This document shows positions 17,741 through 26,515 of a DNA stretch of 62,061 nucleotides, piece by piece. The stretch is taken from contig NZ_VZPF01000021.1 in NCBI RefSeq assembly GCF_008801695.1, positions 1 through 62,061 on the forward strand, given 5' to 3'. Numbering within the stretch: position 1 is the first letter of the stretch; every line of letters begins with the position of its first letter. Both the position numbers and the translations under genes were made by a program. Source of the stretch: Pantoea stewartii subsp. stewartii (GTDB taxonomy: Bacteria > Pseudomonadota > Gammaproteobacteria > Enterobacterales > Enterobacteriaceae). Under the pieces are notes generated by a model. It did not search any database and had not been told where the DNA came from. It saw nothing but the letters and a program-made list of their open reading frames with translations.

Positions 17741-18555
17741 GTCAGACTGATCGTGGGTGCGTTCCGCTGCGCCCGATAACGTTCATAGCAAGCAACCACT
17801 AAATCAACCATTCTCTGAAGCTCTTCCTGACTAGGTGTATCGCTCTTTTTATAGGCCTCGACTAAGGTGGGCGCAGGAGTAGATGATAGGGCAATACAGC
17901 CCTGCATGCGCTTAACCCGTTCTGTGTACATGTCAATCCCACCGCCCGCGATGGTGAGCACCACCGTGATACCGGACGAAATTTTGGAGAGCATATGGAC
18001 GGTGTTTCCTGACAGATGTGCGGATGGCAGAAAGATAGAGGAGACCACAATTCCGATGCGGAATACGAAGGAAGCGACATCACCGGCTGTTTCCGCGTTT
18101 GAGTCGCTCATACCGCAGGTCGTCATCAGAATCTTCGCCGCCAGCACGATAGAATCATTTCCCGTTTTCAGCTGTTCGCTGTCGTTTCGCACCTGAATAA
18201 GGTTATAGAGCGCGCAACAGGCATCACCTGCCGCAATAATCATGGCTGTACCGGCCACAACGGTAAGAGGAATTCCAGCGCCGCCGGACAGTACCGCCGC
18301 CGCTAACGACAACCCAAACGAGACGCTAGACATGGTAAAACGCACCAAGTGCTGAATAAAATACCCGGTATAAGCCTGTCGCTTCAGCTGTTTTTCCTCA
18401 CTCAACGGCGTCGCGATAATAGGTTGCGCCGAGCCAGGCGGAAGCAACACCGGGTAGGTAACGTCGGCATCATAGCCCTCGGGATCGTCACTGTATGCAC
18501 TTGTTAGTGATGGCAAGCGGGAATAGTTGTCTACTCTTAGCATGTTGTTCCACAT
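17734..18555 (-). CDS. sseF: SPI-2-type effector SseF homologue
   Basis: A protein of 273 residues (Salmonella SseF 260). The N-terminal 65 residues are hydrophilic and would bind the chaperone SscB; the rest holds long hydrophobic stretches (VSFGLSLAAAVLSGGAGIPL). SseF and SseG together position the Salmonella vacuole. Its dedicated chaperone gene sscB directly upstream is split by a frameshift, which may limit SseF stability. Confidence 0.87.
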   Translation of the reverse strand: MWNNMLRVDNYSRLPSLTSAYSDDPEGYDADVTYPVLLPPGSAQPIIATPLSEEKQLKRQAYTGYFIQHLVRFTMSSVSFGLSLAAAVLSGGAGIPLTVVAGTAMIIAAGDACCALYNLIQVRNDSEQLKTGNDSIVLAAKILMTTCGMSDSNAETAGDVASFVFRIGIVVSSIFLPSAHLSGNTVHMLSKISSGITVVLTIAGGGIDMYTERVKRMQGCIALSSTPAPTLVEAYKKSDTPSQEELQRMVDLVVACYERYRAQRNAPTISLTW

Positions 18556-18572
18556 TGATTTCCCCCTGTACG

Positions 18573-19009
18573 CTATGCCAGAAGCTGGCTCAGCATCTGC
18601 TCTGCATAGACGCGCACCGTGCTATAAGAAGGGTCTTCGTAGCTCATCATCAACGCGGTCTGCAGCGCCTCTCTGGCTTCAGAAATTTCACCCATCGCTT
18701 TCAGACAGACCGCTATCTGATACACAGGCTCTGGATGACAGACGTCCAGCATCAGCGCGTAGCCGTAGTAGTTCATCGCCAACACATATTCCTTTTGCAT
18801 CATCAGCACGCCAGCAAGCGCAATATGCGCGCGCCAGCTCCAAGGATGAGTCATTACACCATCCAAGAAAAATCAACTAGCGCACGATCGTAATCCCGCT
18901 GCTGCCAGGCGGCATAACCTCTGGCATAAATCTCATCCGGGGAGAACTCCAGCGCCTTTTTGATTACCGGGTTGTGCCACAGCGTCTGCTCAAGAGATGT
19001 TGTATCCAT
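18573..19009 (-). pseudogene. sscB: Chaperone gene sscB split by a frameshift into two overlapping frames
   Basis: The N-terminal 51 codons run from ATG 19009 to TAA 18856-18854 (MDTTSLEQTLWHNP to DFSWMV). The next frame carries the rest, MTHPWSWRAHIALAG to AEQMLSQLLA, from an ATG at 18854 that shares its A with the stop (TAATG). Salmonella SscB continues through this point without a break, so two extra bases (or one lost) split the gene. Both halves have the TPR-like chaperone sequence of the family. Re-initiation at TAATG could still make two pieces. A sequencing error must be excluded. Confidence 0.85.
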
Positions 19010-19026
19010 ATTCTTCTCCAACTCAT

Positions 19027-19458
19027 TCAGTAGTGTGATGAACGTCGCTTTCTATGGCTACGTAGTGTATCGGCGGTTATTTCCAGCCAATTCTCGCCGT
19101 TGTGAAACACCATGGCCGCCCCCAGTTTGTACAACAGTCGCACCATTTGATGCCGCTGCATCGCCAGCAGGCGATCCCACACATCGGTTATCACCAGCAT
19201 TCTGACGGCGCGCAGCCACGAGACTTGTTGAAACAGGCGGCGGAGTACCCTCCATAGTTTCACCAGCGATGAAGGCTGGGGCTGACTGTCCGGTACGAGA
19301 TGAAAACTGCTCAGGATCAGGTTATCTTCATCGATACGGTAGACGAGACGGTAGGGATATCGCTCCACTTGCTGCCCAAGCAGCAACCCGCAGCCAGGCA
19401 AACAGGCATAACGCGGAACCAGTCCCTCCTTACGCAGCAGTCGCGCTATTTCGTCCAT
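19027..19458 (-). CDS. sseE: T3SS protein SseE
   Basis: A protein of 143 residues (Salmonella SseE 137) between sseD and sscB, as in SPI-2. Shared features are LLGQQVERYPYRLVYRI and RMLVITDVWDRLLAMQR. No secretion role is proven for SseE; it resembles a class-I T3SS chaperone in size and acidity. No membrane segment is seen. Confidence 0.88.
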   Translation of the reverse strand: MDEIARLLRKEGLVPRYACLPGCGLLLGQQVERYPYRLVYRIDEDNLILSSFHLVPDSQPQPSSLVKLWRVLRRLFQQVSWLRAVRMLVITDVWDRLLAMQRHQMVRLLYKLGAAMVFHNGENWLEITADTLRSHRKRRSSHY

Positions 19459-19475
19459 ACGATAACCTCCGGCTT

Positions 19476-20114
19476 TTAGCGCGAAATCGCGCGCAGGACC
19501 TGACTAAACACCTCGACGAGATTGCGGCCCATCTCCATCATTTGCCGCATGATTTCGCGGGCCTTCATCAACGTGTCGTCCAGCGTTTTGGCATACGACT
19601 GCGCCCCTTTGTTCTGCAGCTCGGCAATGGCTTTTTCCACATCTGCTTTGCGGGTTTCACTTCCCGAAACCCAGCTACCAATGCCGTTGGCCACCTGCCC
19701 CATGGCGTTGCCTACCGTCATCCCGGCCTCGCCAAAAAAGGATCCGCCGACCGTCAGCGCCCCGGCAAACATTCCGCCAATCGCCCCGGCTTTAGCGGCA
19801 TCATAGCTATCGTCGATGGCTTTAACACTTTGCTGAAAGGTGTTGATCTCAAGCCCCCAGCTCAGCTTCTGTTTCTTTTGGTTATAGAACTGCATCGTGT
19901 CGCGCAGCTGCTTCGCAAGCATCAGCAGCTTGCTCCAGATCTCATCGAACATAGCGAAAAAATCGTTCGCATCGAGCGCTCCTTTACCACTGCCCTGAAC
20001 GTTAACGCTGTCGTTAACGGATAACGTCCGATTTGCGGGGATCCCGGTCTCCTCAATGGCCGGGCTAGCATCCAGAAATACCATTGAATTTTCAGAAATA
20101 ACTGCTCTGGACAT
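19476..20114 (-). CDS. sseD: Translocon pore protein SseD (EspB/YopD-like)
   Basis: A protein of 212 residues (Salmonella 195). With SseC it forms the pore in the host membrane. The centre carries a hydrophobic Gly/Ala-rich segment (AKAGAIGGMFAGALTVGGSF), and the C-terminus is a coiled coil that includes MMEMGRNLVEVFSQVLRAIS. A 9-bp gap separates it from sseC. Export needs the chaperone SseA encoded upstream. Confidence 0.93.
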   Translation of the reverse strand: MSRAVISENSMVFLDASPAIEETGIPANRTLSVNDSVNVQGSGKGALDANDFFAMFDEIWSKLLMLAKQLRDTMQFYNQKKQKLSWGLEINTFQQSVKAIDDSYDAAKAGAIGGMFAGALTVGGSFFGEAGMTVGNAMGQVANGIGSWVSGSETRKADVEKAIAELQNKGAQSYAKTLDDTLMKAREIMRQMMEMGRNLVEVFSQVLRAISR

Positions 20115-20123
20115 CTCTCCTCC

Positions 20124-21584
20124 TCAGGCCCGTTGTCCTGCAATATTTGCCAACACCGTGCCGCTGTTATCGATAATTTTTGAGGCAATTCTTAGCGCAT
20201 TGGCGCCATCCTGATACGCTTCATTGAGCCGCTTTTGCTGCGTTTTCTTACGGTCTTCCGTCCAGTTCTGCATAAAATCGATATAGCCCTGCTGCACAAT
20301 CAGCCGTTCAATCTCTCTTTGCAGTTTTGCGTTGGTGACGGCCACGATGGATGCCGAAATACGATTCGCACCGCCGACCGTAGCCCGTGTGATAAGCAGG
20401 GCTTTGTGGGCACAATCGCTAATAACGGATTTCACAATGCTGCGGCGGAGCTTTTGCAAAATGGCGTCGAGAAGTTTCTTAGCCACCACCTCTTCGCTTT
20501 TTTTCAGCAGATCCTTACCGGCACCTTCGATAGCCATTTCCACAAGTTTCGCAACGCCTTCGCGGGTAAAACTTTTACTGATGCCGCGTACCATGTTCGA
20601 TTCGGCCTCCAGCTCATGAGCTGCGGCTTCTATCGCCATATCGCCAACCTCAACCATCTCGCGCTCAAGCGCCATGCCAAAGTCTTTGCCCATCACCCGG
20701 CTGACTTCCTGTCCCGCTTTCTCCGCCAGTGTTTTCAGTTCACTCTCTGCACCTTTGACAACGGCATCGATAAGCGCTTTACCCACCCCCGAGTCCAGCA
20801 CCTCTTCTGTGGCTTTGGTGATAGCTCGAGCGGCGCTAATACCGCGGCCGATCTGCATAATATCCAGCGCCAGCGCCACGCCTTCACAAGCGGTTTGCAC
20901 CGTCCCTGCCGCATTGATGATGTCGTTGCAAACCGACTTATTGGCCCCCAGCAGCAGCGCGGTCTCTGCGCCCGCTTTAACCATCCCGGCCCCCCCTGCC
21001 GACAAATATGCCGCACCATCGGCAATCGCCAGCGGATCGGCGGTCAAAACGCCTTCAGCCATCTTCAGTACGCCGACCACGGCCTCAACGCCGCTGATTA
21101 TCCAGTCAAAGACCGCGCTGAAGATCCCGGCTTTCCGCGCCTGGTCGGCCTGTTCAATCGCTTTATTGATTTGCTCCTGATATTCCGCAACCTGCTTGTT
21201 ACGCAGTGCTGCTTGAACCTCAGTTGCACGTTCCAGCTGTTGGCACAGAGCATTGGCGTTGTTACCAGAAACGTTCAACACTAGCTGCGTCATCATCATG
21301 GATAACATCACGGGGTCCATTTCTAGTACGTTGCGCACCGTGGGGCGTTTCGCACCTTCAGACTGAGCGCCCACAAGCCTGCGTAGCGCGTTATCCGCCT
21401 CCTGCAGGCTCACGCGTCCCCGGCGTTTCACGCCCTTATCCTCGTCAGTAAACAGCGCCAGCGCGTGGAGGTGTTCACCTAATGCCCCGCAGGTGATGTG
21501 GGGTGTCTGTATCCGAGCGGTGACAGGTCGATGGAAAGACTCATCGCTGGCGGCTGGAGCACCGTTAATTTGCATCCGACTCAT
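20124..21584 (-). CDS. sseC: Translocon pore protein SseC (EspD/YopB-like)
   Basis: A protein of 486 residues (Salmonella 484), the large pore subunit. It has a hydrophilic N-terminus, a coiled coil around AALRNKQVAEYQEQINKAI, then two hydrophobic segments (the first in IFSAVFDWIISGVEAVVGVL) and a helical C-terminus. The sscA gene directly upstream, which overlaps its start, encodes the matching chaperone. Confidence 0.94.
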   Translation of the reverse strand: MSRMQINGAPAASDESFHRPVTARIQTPHITCGALGEHLHALALFTDEDKGVKRRGRVSLQEADNALRRLVGAQSEGAKRPTVRNVLEMDPVMLSMMMTQLVLNVSGNNANALCQQLERATEVQAALRNKQVAEYQEQINKAIEQADQARKAGIFSAVFDWIISGVEAVVGVLKMAEGVLTADPLAIADGAAYLSAGGAGMVKAGAETALLLGANKSVCNDIINAAGTVQTACEGVALALDIMQIGRGISAARAITKATEEVLDSGVGKALIDAVVKGAESELKTLAEKAGQEVSRVMGKDFGMALEREMVEVGDMAIEAAAHELEAESNMVRGISKSFTREGVAKLVEMAIEGAGKDLLKKSEEVVAKKLLDAILQKLRRSIVKSVISDCAHKALLITRATVGGANRISASIVAVTNAKLQREIERLIVQQGYIDFMQNWTEDRKKTQQKRLNEAYQDGANALRIASKIIDNSGTVLANIAGQRA

Positions 21585-22074
21585 GATCTTCTCCTGTTTT
21601 GCTCAGGCCCGCGCGCGCACGTCGGCGTATATCCGCCACACCCTTGTTCTCATGGTTATCTCCCTGATGCTCCACGCCGCATACCAGCAACGCTGCCTGA
21701 AAGGCTTTGGCCGCCAGCGGAAAATTACCGCAGGCGAGATAACACTCCCCGGCGGCGCAGGGTACCTGCGCCGCCGATACTCTTATTTTCGCGGCACGCC
21801 CATAGGCGTAGATGGCATCACTCCAGGCAGCATCAGCTTGGCAACAGGCGCCCAGTTCAAACCAGTACTCAAAAGACCACGCATCGTAGATAGTCAGTAC
21901 CTTAAAGATCCGGGCCGCTGCACCGTATTCCCCTGCGTTTGCCAATTGCCGCGCATAACGCTGCAAAACATCTAAATCAGCACTGATATCCGTAGCAAAA
22001 AGCATCCGCAACGCGCCGCCCTGCTGAAAAAACCGCAGCACTATCTCTGACTCCCGACCGTCCGTTTTCATCAT
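21565..22074 (-). CDS. sscA: Translocator chaperone SscA (SycD/LcrH family)
   Basis: A protein of 169 residues (Salmonella 157) with tetratricopeptide repeats (YGAAARIFKVLTIYDAWSFE, WFELGACCQADAAWSDAIYA, LACGNFPLAAKAFQAALLV), the fold of class-II chaperones for hydrophobic translocators. It should bind SseC, whose gene overlaps its end by 20 bp. It also overlaps sseB by 1 bp. Confidence 0.93.
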   Translation of the reverse strand: MMKTDGRESEIVLRFFQQGGALRMLFATDISADLDVLQRYARQLANAGEYGAAARIFKVLTIYDAWSFEYWFELGACCQADAAWSDAIYAYGRAAKIRVSAAQVPCAAGECYLACGNFPLAAKAFQAALLVCGVEHQGDNHENKGVADIRRRARAGLSKTGEDHESDAN

Positions 22075-22673
22075 CAGTACATCTTCTGTGCAATCATGCT
22101 GAGTAAGTCACCCCATTTGCTGAGTAATCCGGTCATCTGGGTGACAACCGCATTGATCTCCTGGGTCATTTTCTGAATGCTGAGTTGTCCCTGGGTCATC
22201 AGGTCGGTATCGCGGTTCGCGCTGTTATCAAGAGCCGCTTTGACCGCCTGCAGCGAGCCCTTATCCAAGCCATCTGTACCACCATGCTTGCTGATGTAAT
22301 CGTCAATCGACATACCATCGACGAGAATGCCGTTATCGCGCATATATTTGACGACCTCATCGGGTACTGGTTTACGGGTTTTATCATCACCTTTTGCGGC
22401 GTCGGCAATAACCTCATCCATTCGATTAGACATATCCTGTGTATTGCGCGCACGATCGGTGCTGGTATTTATTTTGCCAAAAAGCGCGTTGGCACTTTTT
22501 TGCAAAACCAATTGCAAATTATCAAGAACCGAAAAACCGTAGGCGAATGGATTATTAATATCCTGATCATCCGCAACGGTATTATCATCGCCTGCGCCCA
22601 ACTTGATATTCGACGTTGTTAAGCCCGAGGCGTTAAAGTCAAAACGATGACCTACTGATAGATTTCCACTCAT
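22074..22673 (-). CDS. sseB: Translocon filament protein SseB (EspA family)
   Basis: A protein of 199 residues (Salmonella 196). SseB forms the sheath-like structure at the needle tip that connects to the SseC/SseD pore. The C-terminal helix with MTQEINAVVTQMTGLLSKWG is the conserved polymerisation part. The N-terminus is polar. sseA upstream encodes its chaperone, separated by an 18-bp gap. Confidence 0.93.
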   Translation of the reverse strand: MSGNLSVGHRFDFNASGLTTSNIKLGAGDDNTVADDQDINNPFAYGFSVLDNLQLVLQKSANALFGKINTSTDRARNTQDMSNRMDEVIADAAKGDDKTRKPVPDEVVKYMRDNGILVDGMSIDDYISKHGGTDGLDKGSLQAVKAALDNSANRDTDLMTQGQLSIQKMTQEINAVVTQMTGLLSKWGDLLSMIAQKMY

Positions 22674-22691
22674 ATTTTCACCTCAGTAGCA

Positions 22692-22976
22692 CTATTGGTC
22701 ATTAACCATATTTTTAAGTCGCGATTGCAGTTGCTTTAGAGCAACGTTCAATGCTTGCATATCCTTCCCGGTCTGACGTTCCAGCCCCGCGATACCTTGA
22801 GGCATCAGAGCCTGCAGGTCGTTAAGCTTTTTCGCGGCGGCAGGGTCAGTTGCGGAACGCGCCACGAGTTCAGCCATCGCCATCTTCAGCTTGGTGAAGT
22901 TTGAATAGCACTGACACAGTCGGGAATATTCTCGCTCCATTCTTTTTTGTTCAGCCTCAATATTAGTTTTCATCAT
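22692..22976 (-). CDS. sseA: Chaperone SseA for SseB and SseD
   Basis: A protein of 94 residues (Salmonella 108), almost all helical and predicted as a coiled coil (MEREYSRLCQCYSNFTKLKM). SseA keeps the tip and pore proteins export-competent. Overlaps ssaE by 14 bp. Confidence 0.9.
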   Translation of the reverse strand: MMKTNIEAEQKRMEREYSRLCQCYSNFTKLKMAMAELVARSATDPAAAKKLNDLQALMPQGIAGLERQTGKDMQALNVALKQLQSRLKNMVNDQ

Positions 22977-23205
22977 CAGGTTCTACAGGTTGATTGTGAT
23001 AGCGATATGCAATCACCTTGATAATATCCTCGGCCTGAATCACCGCTTCCAGCAATAAGGTGAACTGCTGATATTGTTCCTGGGTGGCAGGTCCCTTCAT
23101 CGACTGCAGCAATCGTATTTTTGCTGCCTGCAATATTTTTAATCTGTCCTGCGCCTGGTTAATCGAATTTCGCACACTATCTTCTAAATAAGTCAGCGTT
23201 GGCAT
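22963..23205 (-). CDS. ssaE: Chaperone SsaE (YscE-like)
   Basis: A small helical protein of 80 residues, the length of Salmonella SsaE, which helps SseB export and acts as a partner for the needle protein. Motifs are LEDSVRNSINQAQDRLKIL and EAVIQAEDIIKVIAYRYHN. Sits between ssaD (12-bp gap) and sseA, as in SPI-2. Confidence 0.9.
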   Translation of the reverse strand: MPTLTYLEDSVRNSINQAQDRLKILQAAKIRLLQSMKGPATQEQYQQFTLLLEAVIQAEDIIKVIAYRYHNQPVEPDDEN

Positions 23206-23217
23206 CGCGTTATAGGC

Positions 23218-24408
23218 TCAAAAATTGAAAGAATAGTTAACCAATGCGTCAGGGAATCTGAGCGCCACCGCCGCGTCGGTCAGGGCAACGACTTCGCCTC
23301 CCTGCGGTAGCTGACTCCCCGTCCTCAGGCGCTCGCCATCTTCCAGCAGCAGGTAGAGCCCCTGCTGACCATGGACAATAGCGGCAATCGGCGAGGGGAA
23401 GCGCTGAATGCCCTCCCCGGACGACGCCACATTCTGGTAGCTCAACGCAATTCCGGGGAATTGCTGGCGCAATTGCGCCAGCAGATGGTTTAAAGATTGC
23501 TGCTCATTCATATTCAGTACGCCGCTGATAACGAACGCCTGACCGACTGAGGTCACGCTGACTTTTTCCGCCAGCCTCTGTTGCAACAGGCTGGCGATCA
23601 ACGCGTTGATTTGGGTTTCATGAAGGTTGTCGATATGCAGATGTTTCAGACCGGGGATCGTCGTCAGCTGCTGCTGGATACCCGCCCAGCGCTTGCCCAT
23701 CATGATATCGGCGTTAATGCTAATCTCGCCCGGTGCGTGGCTTGTGAGTTCTATCTCGTCATACCCCGCTTGGGTCAGGACATCTCGCACCTGCCTGATA
23801 AGCTGATCGGTGCACTCCACATTATCCTGATACAGCACTCCCCATGCGCCCAGCTTCAGGCGCACGCTTTGCAGCCTGTCGCTCTTTTCACAGTAGCCAG
23901 AGAGCCGAAGCGTGCCATTCTTTTCCCAGGTTGCGGCGACCTGCGTCAACCCGTTTTGCTGCAGTAGTTCCGCCACCCGTGAGGGCATCGGCGGCGGTGA
24001 CGGTGGGGTCCCGCGACAAAGCAGAACCAATCCGGCAGCCCCCATTAATATCAGGCACGCAAATGCCATCCCCCAGAACAGGGCTGGACTTGTTCGAGGA
24101 AGCGGATAGCGAGATAGATTAGCGTGGTGTTGACCAAACGCCATTGTTAGCCCCAGAGCATGCACCACGCCCTCTTCGGGTAATGGCTTGTCGGGCTGAT
24201 GCCGCCGACCATTGACCCACACCGGAGCATTCCCTGTATTGATCATTAGTCCTTCTGGTGTCGCGGTGAATTCAAGTCTGTCGCCGCCGCACAACGGAAT
24301 ACAGAGATCGCAGCCACGCTCTCCGACCGAGAGATGCCCATCCGCCAGCCACACTTCACGGCCGTGCAGCACCCCACCGAGTAAACGGATTTTCCACTCG
24401 CTATTCAT
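23218..24408 (-). CDS. ssaD: T3SS inner membrane ring protein SsaD (YscD/PrgH family)
   Basis: A protein of 396 residues (Salmonella 403). It has an N-terminal cytoplasmic FHA-like domain (LSVGERGCDLCIPL), one transmembrane helix (ALFWGMAFACLILMGAAGLV, about residues 108-130), and a periplasmic region of ring-building repeats. Together with SsaJ it forms the inner rings. Overlaps ssaC by 8 bp. Confidence 0.93.
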   Translation of the reverse strand: MNSEWKIRLLGGVLHGREVWLADGHLSVGERGCDLCIPLCGGDRLEFTATPEGLMINTGNAPVWVNGRRHQPDKPLPEEGVVHALGLTMAFGQHHANLSRYPLPRTSPALFWGMAFACLILMGAAGLVLLCRGTPPSPPPMPSRVAELLQQNGLTQVAATWEKNGTLRLSGYCEKSDRLQSVRLKLGAWGVLYQDNVECTDQLIRQVRDVLTQAGYDEIELTSHAPGEISINADIMMGKRWAGIQQQLTTIPGLKHLHIDNLHETQINALIASLLQQRLAEKVSVTSVGQAFVISGVLNMNEQQSLNHLLAQLRQQFPGIALSYQNVASSGEGIQRFPSPIAAIVHGQQGLYLLLEDGERLRTGSQLPQGGEVVALTDAAVALRFPDALVNYSFNF

Positions 24409-25882
24409 GGCTGCTGTCGCTATTTACTACGGTGGCCTTGATGAGAAACAGACGGATAACGCTATGGGTTTGGTTGAAATCGTTGCGGAACAAATGCCCA
24501 ATAATCGGAATATCGCCGAGCAGCGGGATCTTGTTCTGCGCTTGCGCCTGTTTATCCTGCTTAAAGCCCCCCAGCAGTAGACTCTGCCCAGGATGAAGGG
24601 TAGCCTGAGACGCTATCTCTGAGTTTTGAACTTCCGGTAAAGGCTCATCCTGACTCAACGGCGGGTTTTGCTGTCCGTCCTGGATATTAAGACTAAGCAT
24701 GATATTTTGCTTACCCTGCTCCACAAGCAGCCGTGGGGTGACCCTGAGGAGCGACCCCGTGGTGATGGATTCAAGTTTTGCGACTTTATCGCCCTGCAGT
24801 TTGGTGTAAAACGTTATGTTTTTATCCAGCACCGCCTGAATGTTATTGAGCGTCACCACCGACGGTTGCGACAAAATATAGGCGTGGGAATTTTTCTCGA
24901 GTGCCACCAGACGCGCCATAAAGCTGGGCGTATTGCTAATGACGGTGGAAAATCCTCCTCCGGTTTTACTGTCCGGGCCGTTAAACGAGATGGAACCTCC
25001 ACCCAGAGAAAGCGCTGAACTCCAGTCAATACCAAGCTGGCTGAGATCCCCAGCATCAACATCAATAATCGTGACTGAGATTTCTATCATCTGTGGCCGT
25101 CTATCCAGCTCACCGATGAGTTTGCGGTAACCCGCCATATTAACCGAACGATCCCGCACAATGACGGCATTTTGTCGCGGATCAGCAGAAAACATCGGTA
25201 ATCCCTGCGTTGCAGCAGAACTGCTGTTCGTGGTCGGCGCACTATTATGGCTCATATCGCGCAGTACGCTGACAATCCCTGGGACGACGACGTTTTGATC
25301 GCGGTATTGGTAATGGTCATCCACCGCAGTGGCATATTTGAGAGGGTACACCACAAGGCTGACCGCATCATCCCGGCGGCGAGTCATCTCTCCATCCAGC
25401 ATGGACGCAAGCTGGGTAATGCGATCGGTGCAAGCGGGTACGCCGTTAATATCGATGACATTAAAACCCGGGATGGTACGTGCTTCGCAGCTACTTTTTT
25501 CTGGCACGTCTCGTTTACGCAGATAACGAATAAAAGTGCTGGCAGACAACGTGTTTAACGTAATGACTCGATGCGCCACACGTGATGCGGGGTAGACAAA
25601 CAGCGTATTGCCATCAAGCCAAGTCACAAGGTGATATTGCGTGGTTAATCTATTCAGAATTACATCAGGAGAAGCTGGCGGGATTGCACCGCTAAATGTT
25701 TCCACAATGGCCGGGTCGATAACCACCGGCGTGTCATAGTTATCTGCTAAATTTTGCAAGATCGCTGCCAGCGAAATTTTTCGGGCACGCAGAGAAAAAT
25801 CTGCCCCTTTCCAAGCTAGCGTTTGCGCATGAGCACACAGACAAAAAAACAGCGCAGGAAATACCACCATTTTTATTCTCAT
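24401..25882 (-). CDS. ssaC: T3SS outer membrane secretin SsaC (SpiA; YscC/InvG family)
   Basis: A secretin of about 493 residues (Salmonella 497). It has a Sec signal peptide (FPALFFCLCAHAQTL), N-domains, and a C-terminal secretin core with IPLLGDIPIIGHLFR. A cysteine pair (SSCEAR and GVPACTDR) lies in the N-domain region; in Salmonella a disulphide in this secretin is made by DsbA or the plasmid-borne DsbA paralogue SrgA. I choose the ATG at 25882 because the signal peptide begins there; the frame is open 12 codons further up. Confidence 0.94.
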   Translation of the reverse strand: MRIKMVVFPALFFCLCAHAQTLAWKGADFSLRARKISLAAILQNLADNYDTPVVIDPAIVETFSGAIPPASPDVILNRLTTQYHLVTWLDGNTLFVYPASRVAHRVITLNTLSASTFIRYLRKRDVPEKSSCEARTIPGFNVIDINGVPACTDRITQLASMLDGEMTRRRDDAVSLVVYPLKYATAVDDHYQYRDQNVVVPGIVSVLRDMSHNSAPTTNSSSAATQGLPMFSADPRQNAVIVRDRSVNMAGYRKLIGELDRRPQMIEISVTIIDVDAGDLSQLGIDWSSALSLGGGSISFNGPDSKTGGGFSTVISNTPSFMARLVALEKNSHAYILSQPSVVTLNNIQAVLDKNITFYTKLQGDKVAKLESITTGSLLRVTPRLLVEQGKQNIMLSLNIQDGQQNPPLSQDEPLPEVQNSEIASQATLHPGQSLLLGGFKQDKQAQAQNKIPLLGDIPIIGHLFRNDFNQTHSVIRLFLIKATVVNSDSSHE

Positions 25883-25889
25883 ATTGGCC

Positions 25890-26267
25890 TCAAATCTTTC
25901 TATCTTTGTTAAAAACAATGATGATGTTTGCCAAATATCGTGTTAGCGCCAAATGCTTTTCAATTTCAATGGCCATTTTTTCAGCTGACATATTTTTGTC
26001 ATAAAAACAACACAACCATCCGCCATCAGGTGTTAACTGAAAGGCGTGATCGTGAATTTTCGTGGAGGCAGCAAGTAACAGAGTGATATGCTTCACAGTT
26101 TCAAGTGAAAAGTTATCGATACTGTCGATAAAAATAGCCAAAATTAAAGACAGCGCACACAAATATCCACGCGCTATCCTGCCATCTAACTTCATCAGCA
26201 TGATTGCACTATCAGATGAAATACGTAGGTGCTCTACCGCAGGGATTTTCTTTAATTTATCAAACAT
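25890..26267 (-). CDS. ssaB: T3SS regulatory protein SsaB (SpiC)
   Basis: About 125 residues (Salmonella 127-133), first gene of the T3SS run. SpiC interacts with SsaM and SsaL to control the translocator/effector switch. Similarity is clearest at the C-terminal half (QLTPDGGWLCCFYD, IEIEKHLALT). The ATG at 26267 has a GGAGG ribosome site at ideal distance; an upstream ATG at 26294 adds nine residues with a weaker site. It is divergent from ssrA. Confidence 0.9.
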   Translation of the reverse strand: MFDKLKKIPAVEHLRISSDSAIMLMKLDGRIARGYLCALSLILAIFIDSIDNFSLETVKHITLLLAASTKIHDHAFQLTPDGGWLCCFYDKNMSAEKMAIEIEKHLALTRYLANIIIVFNKDRKI

Positions 26268-26515
26268 AGGCAGGGCCTCCTGAATAGCGTCCATATTCGT
26301 TCAGGATCCCCTGGGTGTACATCAGTAAAAGACCTGATACCCTTTCTTCAGCGCCTTGCCATCATTTTCACTTACAAATTCACATGATGGTTTTTCGCGG
26401 AATTTATTACACTAATTTAGACTTTATCTGAATCGAAAATAAGGCGGAAACTTTCGTATTCTGACATCACTAAACCTGACAACGTCCAGCGTTGTAAAAC
26501 CACCTAAGGATAACA
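26268..26515. promoter_or_regulatory. Divergent promoter region between ssaB and ssrA
   Basis: About 250 bp of AT-rich DNA between two divergent starts, the same arrangement as in SPI-2, where SsrB, OmpR and PhoP act. No gene is seen. The AT-rich block 26390-26470 is a likely target for H-NS-type silencing and SsrB. I could not assign individual sites by eye. Confidence 0.6.

Noticed and set aside
20235..21284. Open frame of 349 codons opposite sseC
   Set aside because: A shadow of sseC. The minus strand gene has clear homology and operon context.
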